Part shown: in pieces, positions 8,297-17,030 of the stretch
Layout: every line of letters starts with the position of its first letter
Numbering within the stretch: the stretch's first letter is position 1
Assembly (NCBI GenBank): GCA_963703355.1
Contig: OY969813.1
Span: forward strand, 1,178,001-1,242,000
Source of the DNA: Puia sp963703355
Lineage (GTDB): Bacteria; Bacteroidota; Bacteroidia; Chitinophagales; Chitinophagaceae
Length of the DNA: 64,000 bases
Direction: 5' to 3'
Translations under genes and position numbers: made by a program
The notes under the pieces: generated by a model
What the model was told of the DNA's origin: nothing
What the model saw: the letters and a program-made list of their open reading frames with translations, nothing else
Databases searched by the model: none

Positions 8297-9343
8297 TTAT
8301 GGCCGGGATTTTTCTTTATCCGGTAGTGCTTCAAGTAATGCCAGGTCCGCCCAGTTGGTTGCAGCTGCAGAGATAAACTGGTTTTCATCACCTGGCGGAA
8401 AATCACTAGAGAAAAAAGGTTGTATTCCATACGCTCTAGTCTGAACGAACCAGGCTCCTGATGGTTCCTGCGTTGTTAGTAAGTATTTCATCCCATTTTG
8501 ATACGCTGCATCTGAAGTTTTTGCCATACCGCTCTGGGATAAAGCATAAAGCGCCTGCCCCGTTGCGTAGGCATCTGATCCGAGTGTCGTCAATTGAGCC
8601 CATCCACCATCTGCCCGTTGCATCGCTAACAATTTTTGTGCAACTGCATGTTGCTGGTCCTTGCTGCTTCCGCACCAGTGCATTCCCAGCAACTGAAATA
8701 CAATCTCCTGTTGCTGTTCCGGATTCTGTGTTTCAAGCCAGTGACGCGTTTTCTTCACCATTTCATCCACACGTATTTTTTTTGAAGGCGAAGCATAAAG
8801 TTGTATGGCACGGATAGAAAAAGCGGCATTATGAATATATCCTGTTTCCAGGGGTACTCTTCCCGATTCCGTCAAAAAACTGCCGTCTGCTTTCGCCTGA
8901 TTCATCTGATAGTCAACAGATATATCTGTGGTAATATCCGGCGGATAATTTTCAGCATAAAGGCCCAGTAGTGTATAAGGCGCATTAAAATTTACAGTCA
9001 GAAACTGATCGATCATATTGGGGTTACCAGCAAATTTTAAATTACGAATCATTGCAGCTACCCGTTTCTCTGAAAGTGAATCAATCACCTGTATTCCTTT
9101 TTCTCTTGCCAATGCTGCTACTATAGAAGTCATCGTGGTATGGTGACATCCAGCACATTTGGCCCTGCTACGTTCCGTAAACAGATAACCGGTTTTTTCC
9201 AACAGTAAAAAACTTTTATTTACCGACTGATGGATATCCGAAGGATTAACACTGACAGGCATATTCTCCCAACTCACCAGGAGACTCATGAAAATGATCG
9301 TTATAACCAGTGTTGCAGCGGTGAAGACTAAACGCTTTTTCAT
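8297..9343 (-). CDS. Exported CxxCH protein with squalene-cyclase-like repeats
   Basis: 348 aa. An N-terminal membrane/signal segment (about 5-24) is followed by C-A-G-C-H at 63-67, a c-type haem attachment motif, and then by alpha/alpha-toroid-like repeats, clearest near RADGGWAQL and QEPSGAWFV, resembling prenyltransferase/squalene-oxidase repeats (QW motif). No DxDD protonation motif of true squalene-hopene cyclases is visible, so cyclase activity is unlikely. It overlaps the ankyrin gene by 4 bp (ATGA), so the two are translationally coupled. Function not established; a periplasmic redox or binding role is inference. Confidence 0.7.
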   Translation of the reverse strand: MKKRLVFTAATLVITIIFMSLLVSWENMPVSVNPSDIHQSVNKSFLLLEKTGYLFTERSRAKCAGCHHTTMTSIVAALAREKGIQVIDSLSEKRVAAMIRNLKFAGNPNMIDQFLTVNFNAPYTLLGLYAENYPPDITTDISVDYQMNQAKADGSFLTESGRVPLETGYIHNAAFSIRAIQLYASPSKKIRVDEMVKKTRHWLETQNPEQQQEIVFQLLGMHWCGSSKDQQHAVAQKLLAMQRADGGWAQLTTLGSDAYATGQALYALSQSGMAKTSDAAYQNGMKYLLTTQEPSGAWFVQTRAYGIQPFFSSDFPPGDENQFISAAATNWADLALLEALPDKEKSRP

Positions 9344-10293
9344 TTCTGCATATATTTTTGAAGTAAGGTCACCGTCGAAGTATTTCCTTTTTGCTTAGCA
9401 AAATATAAAGCATCGGATCCATCGGGTTCCTTATAATCTATTTTGGCGCCATGTTTGATTAGAGCGAGTGTCATTTCCGGATCTTCAGATTCAGACTGTT
9501 CCAATAATATCAATGCAGTAACGCCATTTTTACTTAGCATATTCGGGTCGGCTCCATGATCTAGCAGATACAGCAATGATTCTTTATCATTCACTATTGC
9601 AGCATTCATGAGCGGTGTAAATCCGATCATAGCAGGTAAGTTCAGTTCGTGCAGGTTCTGGAAATTTACATTCGCTCCCTCATCTACCAACATCTTTAAT
9701 GTTGCGGAGGAGCGAAATTGTAAAGCTCCGTTTATAGGCACCTCACCAAAGTTAGTTGTATCATTCACAGGTAAACCCAATCGCAGGAGTAACCCAAGAA
9801 GCGCCGTATCTCCTGATTGTGCGGCGTTGTATAATAACAGGTTGTCACGGGAACTGTGCAGCGGATCCGCTCCTTTTGCAATCATAAATTGAAAAACACT
9901 AAAGGTTCCGGGAATCATGGCCAATTTGATCAAAATACCATATCCCTCTATCGTGTGATGGATATCCGCTCCATTGTTCAACAGAAGGGTAATCTTGTCC
10001 AGGTCAGGAATTGAAAGCCATAACGCCGTGATGCCGTCTGCGTTCTGATAATTTACATTGGCACCATGATCTATAAGTATCGACATTTGATCTGCAGTTC
10101 CATTCAAAGTTGCAAACATCAGTGCCGAGTAACCATTTAGCGTATCATTCGCATTGGCTCCATTTGTTAGTACTTTTTTTAATTCATCAGATTTGCCGGA
10201 ACGAATCAATTCAAAAAGATTCGTCTGAGCCAACGTGCCGAGACAAATAAGCTGGCTGAGGATGAAGGATAGGAGTCGTATTCTGGAAACCAT
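9340..10293 (-). CDS. Exported ankyrin-repeat protein
   Basis: 317 aa with an N-terminal signal peptide (about 1-22, ending LGTLAQ) and then roughly eight ankyrin repeats through the rest of the protein. Recognisable units include GYSALMFATLNGTADQM, ITALWLSIPDLDKITLL, IGFTPLMNAAIVNDKES and GVTALILLEQSE, each with the LLxxGAD/N turn. Ankyrin repeats bind proteins; no enzymatic domain is visible. It is the first gene of a two-gene unit with the CxxCH/cyclase-like gene (4-bp overlap), so the two products probably work together in the periplasm. Confidence 0.85.
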   Translation of the reverse strand: MVSRIRLLSFILSQLICLGTLAQTNLFELIRSGKSDELKKVLTNGANANDTLNGYSALMFATLNGTADQMSILIDHGANVNYQNADGITALWLSIPDLDKITLLLNNGADIHHTIEGYGILIKLAMIPGTFSVFQFMIAKGADPLHSSRDNLLLYNAAQSGDTALLGLLLRLGLPVNDTTNFGEVPINGALQFRSSATLKMLVDEGANVNFQNLHELNLPAMIGFTPLMNAAIVNDKESLLYLLDHGADPNMLSKNGVTALILLEQSESEDPEMTLALIKHGAKIDYKEPDGSDALYFAKQKGNTSTVTLLQKYMQK

Positions 10294-10411
10294 AACAGTT
10301 CAGGCTTGGCATAAAGTTCAATCATTCCAGAGAGAATCACAGCAACAATCGATAAAGATTACACTAAAATCGACCAATGACAATTGTCGATGCGTTGGAA
10401 ATTCAACTTGT

Positions 10412-12214
10412 TTACTTCAGTTTTGTAAATCCATCTGCACTCCAGTTCTCCGTTCCCACTCCATGATGTGTAAAAAACAATCCGTCAGGATCGTAATGGT
10501 TTTTCACATTCAGTAACTTATTATAGTTCGAACCCCAAAAACTTTCCTGCCAGTTTTCTTCAAAATAATCCGTTTCATTGAGATAGGACCCTTTCATCGG
10601 TACCATTTTTTTCAGTCCTTCCATTGCAACGCGCATTTTTGTCGCTGCTTCACGCGCTTCCTTCAAATTGGGCTCATGGCCAGCTATACCTACCATAGCC
10701 GGGCCTTCCTCACCGGCAAGAATGAGCAAGGCAAAGGCATCCAGCACAGACGGGTTGATCGATGTATTCGTTGCCGCTTCTTTTTCTTCCGGTCGGGTTC
10801 CCGCAAGGCCCTTGTTGAAGTGAAGAGAGAACGACCATAATTTACAGGTTTCAAAAAAAGCATTTGTCAGCTGCGATATATTTTCATCCATTAGTAAATC
10901 CTGTGAGAGCCAGCCGGAGTGATAACCGTGGATGAATTGGCCTGCCTGGCCCCCGTCACCTTTCCAGTAAATATTTTCGAGCGGCGCACCCACCTGATCG
11001 TCAGTACTTATAATATCACTGGCGAATTTGTGAAGAAAGGCAGGATCCCACATGTGCCGCGCGGGTAGTGTAAAAATGCCAAAAGGTTCTATCCAGCTGT
11101 AATCTGAACTGTTTACTTTAGCCCAGTTTTCAAAATCCAACCACTCAGTTTCCGCCTGACTTTTTGTAAGCCCGTGAAATAACATACTCAGAGAAACAGA
11201 TCTGTCAGAATGAAACCTGATCTGTTCTCCCCACACAGGATTAAAGAGTCTGTCACGATATTGGATCAAAATCTTTTCAATCAGTTTTTTATAGGCTTCA
11301 TCGCTATTCGCTTTTATCCGTCCGAATACCACTCCAAAAAATTCTGGAAGCTCACGGGTTCTGAGTACGAATTTGGTGACGACACCGAAACAGCCACCAC
11401 CACCACCTTTCAGTGCCCAGAATAAATCAGGATGACTGCATGCGTTTACAATCTGAACTGTTCCGTCGGCCAGCACGATTTCAGCCTGTAATAACGCTGC
11501 AGCAGCAAGACCATAATATTTTGAAAAACTGCCAAAGCCACCGCCCTGTATGAGACCGCCAACTCCAACGGTAATACACCCACCACCCTGCACGTATCTT
11601 CCATTTTTCGTAGTCACTTCATTGTAGATCTGCCCCCAAATGGCGCCTGCTTCAATGGCCACCACAGGTTGGGCGGTTTGGGTGGATTCGCAACCGCTGG
11701 GAATGAATTGATCCTGCACCTGAATGGCATGCATATTTTTTGTCCACAATAACAAGGAGTCAGGCGCAGCAGAATTTCCGAGATAACTATGTCCTCCTCC
11801 TTTTACCACCAGGCGTAATCGGTGTTCTCTTGCAAAATTTACAGCAGCTACTACATCGCTGGTGGTTTTTGCTTCCACCACATATTCACTTGGATGAGAT
11901 CTCCACGCATCTACCCATCCAAGTGTTTGCGTCAGTGCCGGATTGCTATTGATGAAATAAGGATTCCGCACATTCCTGAACAAGGAATCATCTCCTGCAG
12001 TATATGGGTTTTTTAATTTGATCAGATTACCATGGAGAGATTTATTTAATTTATCCCAAGCACCCTCGGATGGCCATGCTTTATCACCGGGCCGCACACG
12101 TTTGAACGATGCATGTGCATGCGTCTCCGGCAAATTTAAAAACGAAAAGGGTTTTCGAAAAGCAGTAGTCAGCAGCACAAAAGATTTGACAAAGTTTTTT
12201 CTGCTGATACTCAT
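10412..12214 (-). CDS. FAD-linked oxidase, berberine-bridge-enzyme type
   Basis: 600 aa. N-terminal signal-like stretch, FAD-binding domain (PCMH type, about 110-290) and C-terminal BBE domain ending NHYDPDGLFFTHHGVG. His142 in GGGHSYLG is the usual 8-alpha-histidyl FAD attachment site, and Cys213 in QGGGCITVGVGG matches the second, cysteinyl attachment of bicovalent family members. Such enzymes oxidise sugars, alcohols or alkaloid-like substrates with O2. Exact substrate unknown; the neighbouring GH5 gene (same strand, 170 bp upstream) makes a carbohydrate plausible. Start at 12214 gives MSISRKNFVKSF. Confidence 0.88.
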   Translation of the reverse strand: MSISRKNFVKSFVLLTTAFRKPFSFLNLPETHAHASFKRVRPGDKAWPSEGAWDKLNKSLHGNLIKLKNPYTAGDDSLFRNVRNPYFINSNPALTQTLGWVDAWRSHPSEYVVEAKTTSDVVAAVNFAREHRLRLVVKGGGHSYLGNSAAPDSLLLWTKNMHAIQVQDQFIPSGCESTQTAQPVVAIEAGAIWGQIYNEVTTKNGRYVQGGGCITVGVGGLIQGGGFGSFSKYYGLAAAALLQAEIVLADGTVQIVNACSHPDLFWALKGGGGGCFGVVTKFVLRTRELPEFFGVVFGRIKANSDEAYKKLIEKILIQYRDRLFNPVWGEQIRFHSDRSVSLSMLFHGLTKSQAETEWLDFENWAKVNSSDYSWIEPFGIFTLPARHMWDPAFLHKFASDIISTDDQVGAPLENIYWKGDGGQAGQFIHGYHSGWLSQDLLMDENISQLTNAFFETCKLWSFSLHFNKGLAGTRPEEKEAATNTSINPSVLDAFALLILAGEEGPAMVGIAGHEPNLKEAREAATKMRVAMEGLKKMVPMKGSYLNETDYFEENWQESFWGSNYNKLLNVKNHYDPDGLFFTHHGVGTENWSADGFTKLK

Positions 12215-12384
12215 ATTTGTAAATTTGGTTGTTTCAGAACTTGTTCTCTCAAGTTGCGACTTTATATTCTATTTAGATCGCTGAAATCTTCTCGACACAG
12301 TCATATTTATTGGGAACGCCAGTCCATGCGTACCCTGAATTCGCATTCCTAAAATGTTTCAGCATGTTCTTTTTTTTCATTTTA

Positions 12385-13611
12385 TTAATGGCTTCCTTTT
12401 TCATCTATAAACCCCATTCGTTTTAACAATTCTGTATCAAATTCGGGAGCGTTTATTTTTTTATTCATCACGATTTGGGTTGCGGTTCCCGATGGATCCC
12501 ATAGATTAAACCCGATCTGGTATTTCCTCAAAATTGATATCAGATCTCCCATATAATTCAACCGCGAAACGCGATCGATGCCTCCAGGTCTGGTAAAACA
12601 CATTCCTTCACCCATCCAAATAGGTACATGATTTCTTTTCCCAAATTCTGCCGCCTGCCGGATCAGAGAATCCATTCTGTAAAAGCCCCAAAGAGGCAGG
12701 GCTTGTTTTTGAAAAGGCCTGGCAGCTTCGTAAATCTGCCATTGCTGTACGGCACCAAAATTTCCACACCCACTAGCAATCAGACTGTCTGCACATCCCG
12801 GGAATGCGGGATAAGGAAGTCTTTTTGTACATCCGTATAAATTAGCGGTATTTAGACCCTGGAATACCAGCACATCTGGCTGATACCAATGAAAATTATA
12901 AATCAGTTTTTTAGCGTGGATAGGCGGAAAGCTGATCCATCTTTGCGGATTCCGGTAAGGGATTCCTTTGGCAGAATCAGCTAGTCCGTCGAGTGTTTTA
13001 TCATTTCTTATCCCAGTAACCACAAGCCAGTGTTCTGTATCTATTTTTCTTATATCGTTTACAACAGAGTCCTCCAATTCATAAATAAAATTTCTGTTCT
13101 GAGGATCCAGGGAGAAAGGTTCATTAATGATTTCAAAAAGAAGTTTCTGCGGATCATAGTGTTTGAAATAGGCGACAACTGCCTGCCAGTATTTCCTAAA
13201 TTTCATTCTTGCGCCAAGTGAATCCTGTGCCAGCATTTGCATAAAAGACGCTGGTCCACTCTTACCGGAAAGAGGATGACAAGCATCCAGAATTACCGTA
13301 AACCCCGAATCCAGCAATTGTCTAATCACGATGCTGTCAAGTGCAAGCGCATTGGGAAGGTTGAGTTCACCCGGATTGCCGTCCTGATACAAGGTTTCAT
13401 TACTGACAGGAACACGGATGCTTTTTACACCGATTTTTTTATAAGCATGCAACAAATTGGGATTACATTCTTTTGCCCAATCTGAATGAGGCATAAAAAA
13501 TCGCGCAAATTGATTTCCGCTCAATCCGTTGCTCAGATCGGGCACCTGCTGGCCAAATAATAAATGGACTGAACTGAAAAGAATGAAAAGAATATAGTTC
13601 TTTATGAACAT
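12385..13611 (-). CDS. Glycoside hydrolase family 5 (cellulase-like)
   Basis: 408 aa with a signal peptide (about 1-20, ending LLFG-QQ). The (beta/alpha)8 barrel carries the GH5 signatures: SIRVPVS near 65, acid/base Glu164 in FEIINEPF, the HW motif in NFHWYQPD, and nucleophile Glu335 in PIWMGEG. It is a secreted retaining endo-glycosidase, most likely acting on beta-glucans or mannans; the subfamily cannot be decided by eye. Lies upstream of the FAD oxidase on the same strand, and divergent from the membrane protein at 13682. Confidence 0.87.
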   Translation of the reverse strand: MFIKNYILFILFSSVHLLFGQQVPDLSNGLSGNQFARFFMPHSDWAKECNPNLLHAYKKIGVKSIRVPVSNETLYQDGNPGELNLPNALALDSIVIRQLLDSGFTVILDACHPLSGKSGPASFMQMLAQDSLGARMKFRKYWQAVVAYFKHYDPQKLLFEIINEPFSLDPQNRNFIYELEDSVVNDIRKIDTEHWLVVTGIRNDKTLDGLADSAKGIPYRNPQRWISFPPIHAKKLIYNFHWYQPDVLVFQGLNTANLYGCTKRLPYPAFPGCADSLIASGCGNFGAVQQWQIYEAARPFQKQALPLWGFYRMDSLIRQAAEFGKRNHVPIWMGEGMCFTRPGGIDRVSRLNYMGDLISILRKYQIGFNLWDPSGTATQIVMNKKINAPEFDTELLKRMGFIDEKGSH

Positions 13612-13681
13612 GGGTTACTGGTTTAGCGGAAAATATTATTTAACACATATCTTTATCAAGATTCTAACCACGTTAAACTAA

Positions 13682-15001
13682 ATGAATATAAGATCGCGCA
13701 GTCCGTTATTAATATTTTTGCCTTTTTTGCTCGTCGATATGTTCATCGTATTCAAATTTAGAAGTTTTTCCCTGGCGGCTGACGGACCTCGATATATAAC
13801 TTTTGCACAGCACTTATTAAATGGTTACTATTCTCCCCCTCCGCCGGCAATCGATCTATGGAATGGACCGGGATATCCGATTGTACTGATTCCATTTGTA
13901 TGGCTCAAACTTCCTGTAATTTATATCACCCTTCTCAACGCGCTGTTCCACTACGCTTCCATGGTATTGCTTTATAAAACCATATTCAGGTTAAGTTCTA
14001 CCCGATTTGCAATTCTTTTTGGTCTTTTATGGGCTTTTTATCTGGTTGCGTATGAACAGCTTCCGTATGTAGCCACAGAACCCTTTGTCATGTTTCTTTT
14101 TACGTTTATTTCTTACTCTTTGGTATTATTTATTCAGGAAGAAAATCGTTTTGCCGGGGTCTTATGCGGCGTTAGTATGGGATGGCTGGCTTTAGTAAAG
14201 GTAATTTTCGGATATGTCATTATCGTGCTTATACTCATCTATATATTTCAGTTGATCGTCAAAACAAGGCGGCGCTTTTATCTTCATATCTTTTTAATTT
14301 CTCTCCTTGCTCTGTTTGTGAATCTTCCCTACCTGATATATACCCATCAGCTTACCGGCAAATTGTTTTACTGGGGAAATTCGGGCGGAATGAGCCTTTA
14401 CTGGATGAGTACGCCATACGCGAATGAATTTGGAGACTGGCAACCCCCTGATCTGAATTATCTGTTAAAGGCTCCTGCGGATGCACATCCATTTAAAGGG
14501 AATGATTCGAACAACGTTAAATACCAGGCGTTCCAGGAACTCGTCGACAATCACCAACTTGACTATAATGAATTCAATAATAAAACCGGCGTTGCCAGAG
14601 ACGAAGCTTATAAGCGTAAAGCAATTGAAAACATCAAAAGGAATCCGGGAAAATTTATCCGTAATTGCATTTCCAATTTTGGGAGGTTAATTTTCAACGT
14701 ACCGTATACCTGGAAGTTTCAAGACCCAACTATGTTAGTTCGTATTGTATTCAATTCGGTACTATTTACTTTTATACTGATCACGTCGTTCATAACACTC
14801 CTGCGGTGGAAAAAAATAATGCCAGTGATCAAATTTCTGATTATTTTTTTACTTATTTATCTCGTCGCTAGTTTAATCGTGAGTGCTTACAGCAGAATGT
14901 TTTATGTTATAGTCCCAGTCATTTTTATTTGGATGGCTTATGTGTTTTATAATTTCATAAACATCAGTTTTCGCAACACAGCTGAACTGAATTCTGAATG
15001 A
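13682..15001 (+). CDS. Polytopic membrane protein, GT39/GT83-like glycosyltransferase
   Basis: 439 aa with about ten hydrophobic segments. The first periplasmic loop contains AADGPRYITFAQHLL and DLWNGPGYP, in the place where GT-C enzymes (ArnT/PMT-like) carry an acidic Asp/Glu and an Arg-Tyr. These enzymes move sugars from polyprenyl-phosphate donors on the outer face of the inner membrane. The large loop near 260-330 is soluble-like. A role in decorating the polysaccharide made by the following locus is inference from position only, as a 629-bp leader separates it from the first locus gene. Confidence 0.6.
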   Translation: MNIRSRSPLLIFLPFLLVDMFIVFKFRSFSLAADGPRYITFAQHLLNGYYSPPPPAIDLWNGPGYPIVLIPFVWLKLPVIYITLLNALFHYASMVLLYKTIFRLSSTRFAILFGLLWAFYLVAYEQLPYVATEPFVMFLFTFISYSLVLFIQEENRFAGVLCGVSMGWLALVKVIFGYVIIVLILIYIFQLIVKTRRRFYLHIFLISLLALFVNLPYLIYTHQLTGKLFYWGNSGGMSLYWMSTPYANEFGDWQPPDLNYLLKAPADAHPFKGNDSNNVKYQAFQELVDNHQLDYNEFNNKTGVARDEAYKRKAIENIKRNPGKFIRNCISNFGRLIFNVPYTWKFQDPTMLVRIVFNSVLFTFILITSFITLLRWKKIMPVIKFLIIFLLIYLVASLIVSAYSRMFYVIVPVIFIWMAYVFYNFINISFRNTAELNSE

Positions 15002-15630
15002 TGTGGAAAATACGGTAGTTACCGTCAAAAAAAAATCAAGTTCCTACATTAATTTATTTTTTTTGCATTAACGAATGATTATTCCCAATTTGGTAAAATA
15101 AAAGAAAAAGGCGGCCAATACTTTTAAAATTCGCTTTTCTGTTATACCTTTAACATTCCTCGATTCGCCGCTATATCTGAAACGAAAACAAATTTAAAAC
15201 GGCACATTCCGTTTGTTTTTCTAACGTATTCTGTACATATTTTCAATACCGTAATGAGAAGCCCACAATCCGATGAGAAGCTTGCCATCTGAGCTATGGC
15301 ATAATGTGTAAACATTGCATCGAAACATGAAAACTAAATTTAGACAAGGGTCTTTTGCTTTAAGTGTATTCATAATTGTTCAGAGACAAAGAATTTTTAA
15401 GACCCTCTTCTTTTCTGTTTCGAAATTTCATTTTAAACTTTTAACTGATAGTTCATTTGTCGAGGCTTTTTCGCTACGACAAACGTTCTGATAATTTTCA
15501 TCACCTGAAAAAATCAGGGCGGATAGTTTTTTCATTTTTTTAGAGGGAAGTCTTGAATATGGGACTGACCGTAGCGAAGCTTTGCAAACCTGGCTGGTTT
15601 GCAGATATATTTTTTGCTTTTTTTAATTAA
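15002..15630 (+). promoter_or_regulatory. Long structured 5' leader ahead of the polysaccharide locus
   Basis: 629 bp without a convincing gene. It contains four inverted repeats on the sense strand: AGGGTCTT/AAGACCCT (15347-15406, long loop), TTTGTCG/CGACAAA (15456-15483), a weak CTGAT/ATCAG pair near 15490-15518, and TGCAAACC/GGTTTGCA (15583-15603, 5-nt loop, T-rich tail). An ops-like GACCGTAGCG is at 15567-15576. Such leaders upstream of long surface-polysaccharide operons are often processive-antitermination sites (RfaH, UpxY, LoaP systems). No antiterminator gene was seen in this window. Confidence 0.5.
15583..15603 (+). terminator. Hairpin with U-rich tail in the polysaccharide leader
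   Basis: Perfect 8-bp stem TGCAAACC / GGTTTGCA with loop TGGCT, followed by AGATATATTTTTTGC. It could act as an attenuator 28 bp before the first gene, or as the pause hairpin that accompanies the ops-like element at 15567. Confidence 0.45.
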
Positions 15631-17013
15631 ATGCCTTTAGAAAAAAAGATGCTTAGTAACACCATTAGTTCGGACACTCATTTAACAGAAGGCCGCATCA
15701 GAACTGTTCGGGCGTACCGCAATATTCTTTATTCACTTTTTATCAAAGGTGGCAGTATTGTCAGCCAATTTCTAATGGTGCCTATTACGCTACATTATCT
15801 CGATAAAACACAATACGGAATATGGCTTACTATAGCCAGCCTTGTGAACTGGTTTAGTTTTTTCGATATCGGAATTGGCAATGGGCTTCGCAACAAACTG
15901 GCGGAAGCAGTGGCCCATAACGATATGACGCTTGCTAAAACTTATGTGAGCACTTCATATGCTTTGGTTTTGGGAATCTTTTTGGCCATCATTGTCCTTT
16001 TTTGCTTTATAAACCCACTACTTAACTGGACCGCCATACTAAATGTTCCCGCAACTTTAAACCTGGAACTGAAAAAAATCATTCTTTTTGTATTTGTTTT
16101 TTTCTGCTTCCGCTTTATCCTTGCTTTGATTGGCAATATTTTATATGCATACCAGCAGCCGGCACTGAATAACCTGATTAACCCGTTAGGAAATGTCGTA
16201 TCACTTATTCTTATTTACATTTTAACACTCACTACAAAAGGGTCATTGTTTTTGATAGCGGCTATTTTCAGTGCAGTGCCGGTATTGATTCTTTCTATTT
16301 TTTCAATTGTTTTTTTTACTGGACGTTACCGGAAAATAGCTCCTTCTCGCCACTTTGTGCATATGAAATACTCAAAAGGACTAATTGGCCTAGGTGTTAA
16401 ATTCTTTATTATTCAGATAGCAGGGGTAGTACTGTTTACGAGTACGAATATACTCTTGACCCAATTGTTCGGTCCAGATGAAGTAACAGTGTATAATATT
16501 GCGTTTAGGTATTTTACAGTGATCACTATGGTCTATGGAATAGTTATTACACCATTCTGGTCAGCTTTTACAGAGGCTTTCGTAAAGAAGGATTATGAAT
16601 GGATTAGAACATCCATTAAAAAAATGGAAATCATAGCATATGCGTTGGTAGGTTCTACATTGCTCATGTTTGCCTTGGCCAAACCCATCTACGCCATTTG
16701 GGTTGGACGATCAGTGGTTATTCCCACCAGCATGAATCTAATGCTTTGCTTATTTGTTGTAATCACAATCCTTGCAACACCGTACAACACCTTCATTAAT
16801 GGCACAGGAAAGATCGGATTGCAATTTTACTCAGCGATTATCAGTACTATTATTACTATTCCGCTGGCTATTCTTTTTAGTAAGTACTTGCATATGGGAC
16901 CTCCCGGTATCATACTGGCGACGCTGGTAACGACTTTTCCGACTATGATTTTATGGAAAATACAATATAAAAAAATCATTTCCGGAAACGCTACAGGTAT
17001 TTGGAACAGGTAA
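15631..17013 (+). CDS. Polysaccharide flippase (Wzx/MVF-like)
   Basis: 460 aa, about 12-14 hydrophobic segments, polysaccharide-biosynthesis family (RfbX/Wzx). The N-terminal region shows KGGSIVSQFLMVPITL, LDKTQYGIWLT and FFDIGIGNGLRNKL, the conserved start of this family. It moves undecaprenyl-linked repeat units across the inner membrane to the periplasm. First gene of the locus, directly after the hairpin leader. The start at 15631 is followed by a second Met at residue 7, which is also possible. Confidence 0.88.
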   Translation: MPLEKKMLSNTISSDTHLTEGRIRTVRAYRNILYSLFIKGGSIVSQFLMVPITLHYLDKTQYGIWLTIASLVNWFSFFDIGIGNGLRNKLAEAVAHNDMTLAKTYVSTSYALVLGIFLAIIVLFCFINPLLNWTAILNVPATLNLELKKIILFVFVFFCFRFILALIGNILYAYQQPALNNLINPLGNVVSLILIYILTLTTKGSLFLIAAIFSAVPVLILSIFSIVFFTGRYRKIAPSRHFVHMKYSKGLIGLGVKFFIIQIAGVVLFTSTNILLTQLFGPDEVTVYNIAFRYFTVITMVYGIVITPFWSAFTEAFVKKDYEWIRTSIKKMEIIAYALVGSTLLMFALAKPIYAIWVGRSVVIPTSMNLMLCLFVVITILATPYNTFINGTGKIGLQFYSAIISTIITIPLAILFSKYLHMGPPGIILATLVTTFPTMILWKIQYKKIISGNATGIWNR

Positions 17014-17030
17014 CCAGGAAATAACTAAGT

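Noticed and set aside
12273..12380. 35-codon frame on the minus strand right after the GH5 stop (ATG 12380)
   Set aside because: No domain or signal, only Lys-rich start and mixed sequence; may be chance read-through of the GH5 tail. Kept out of the features.
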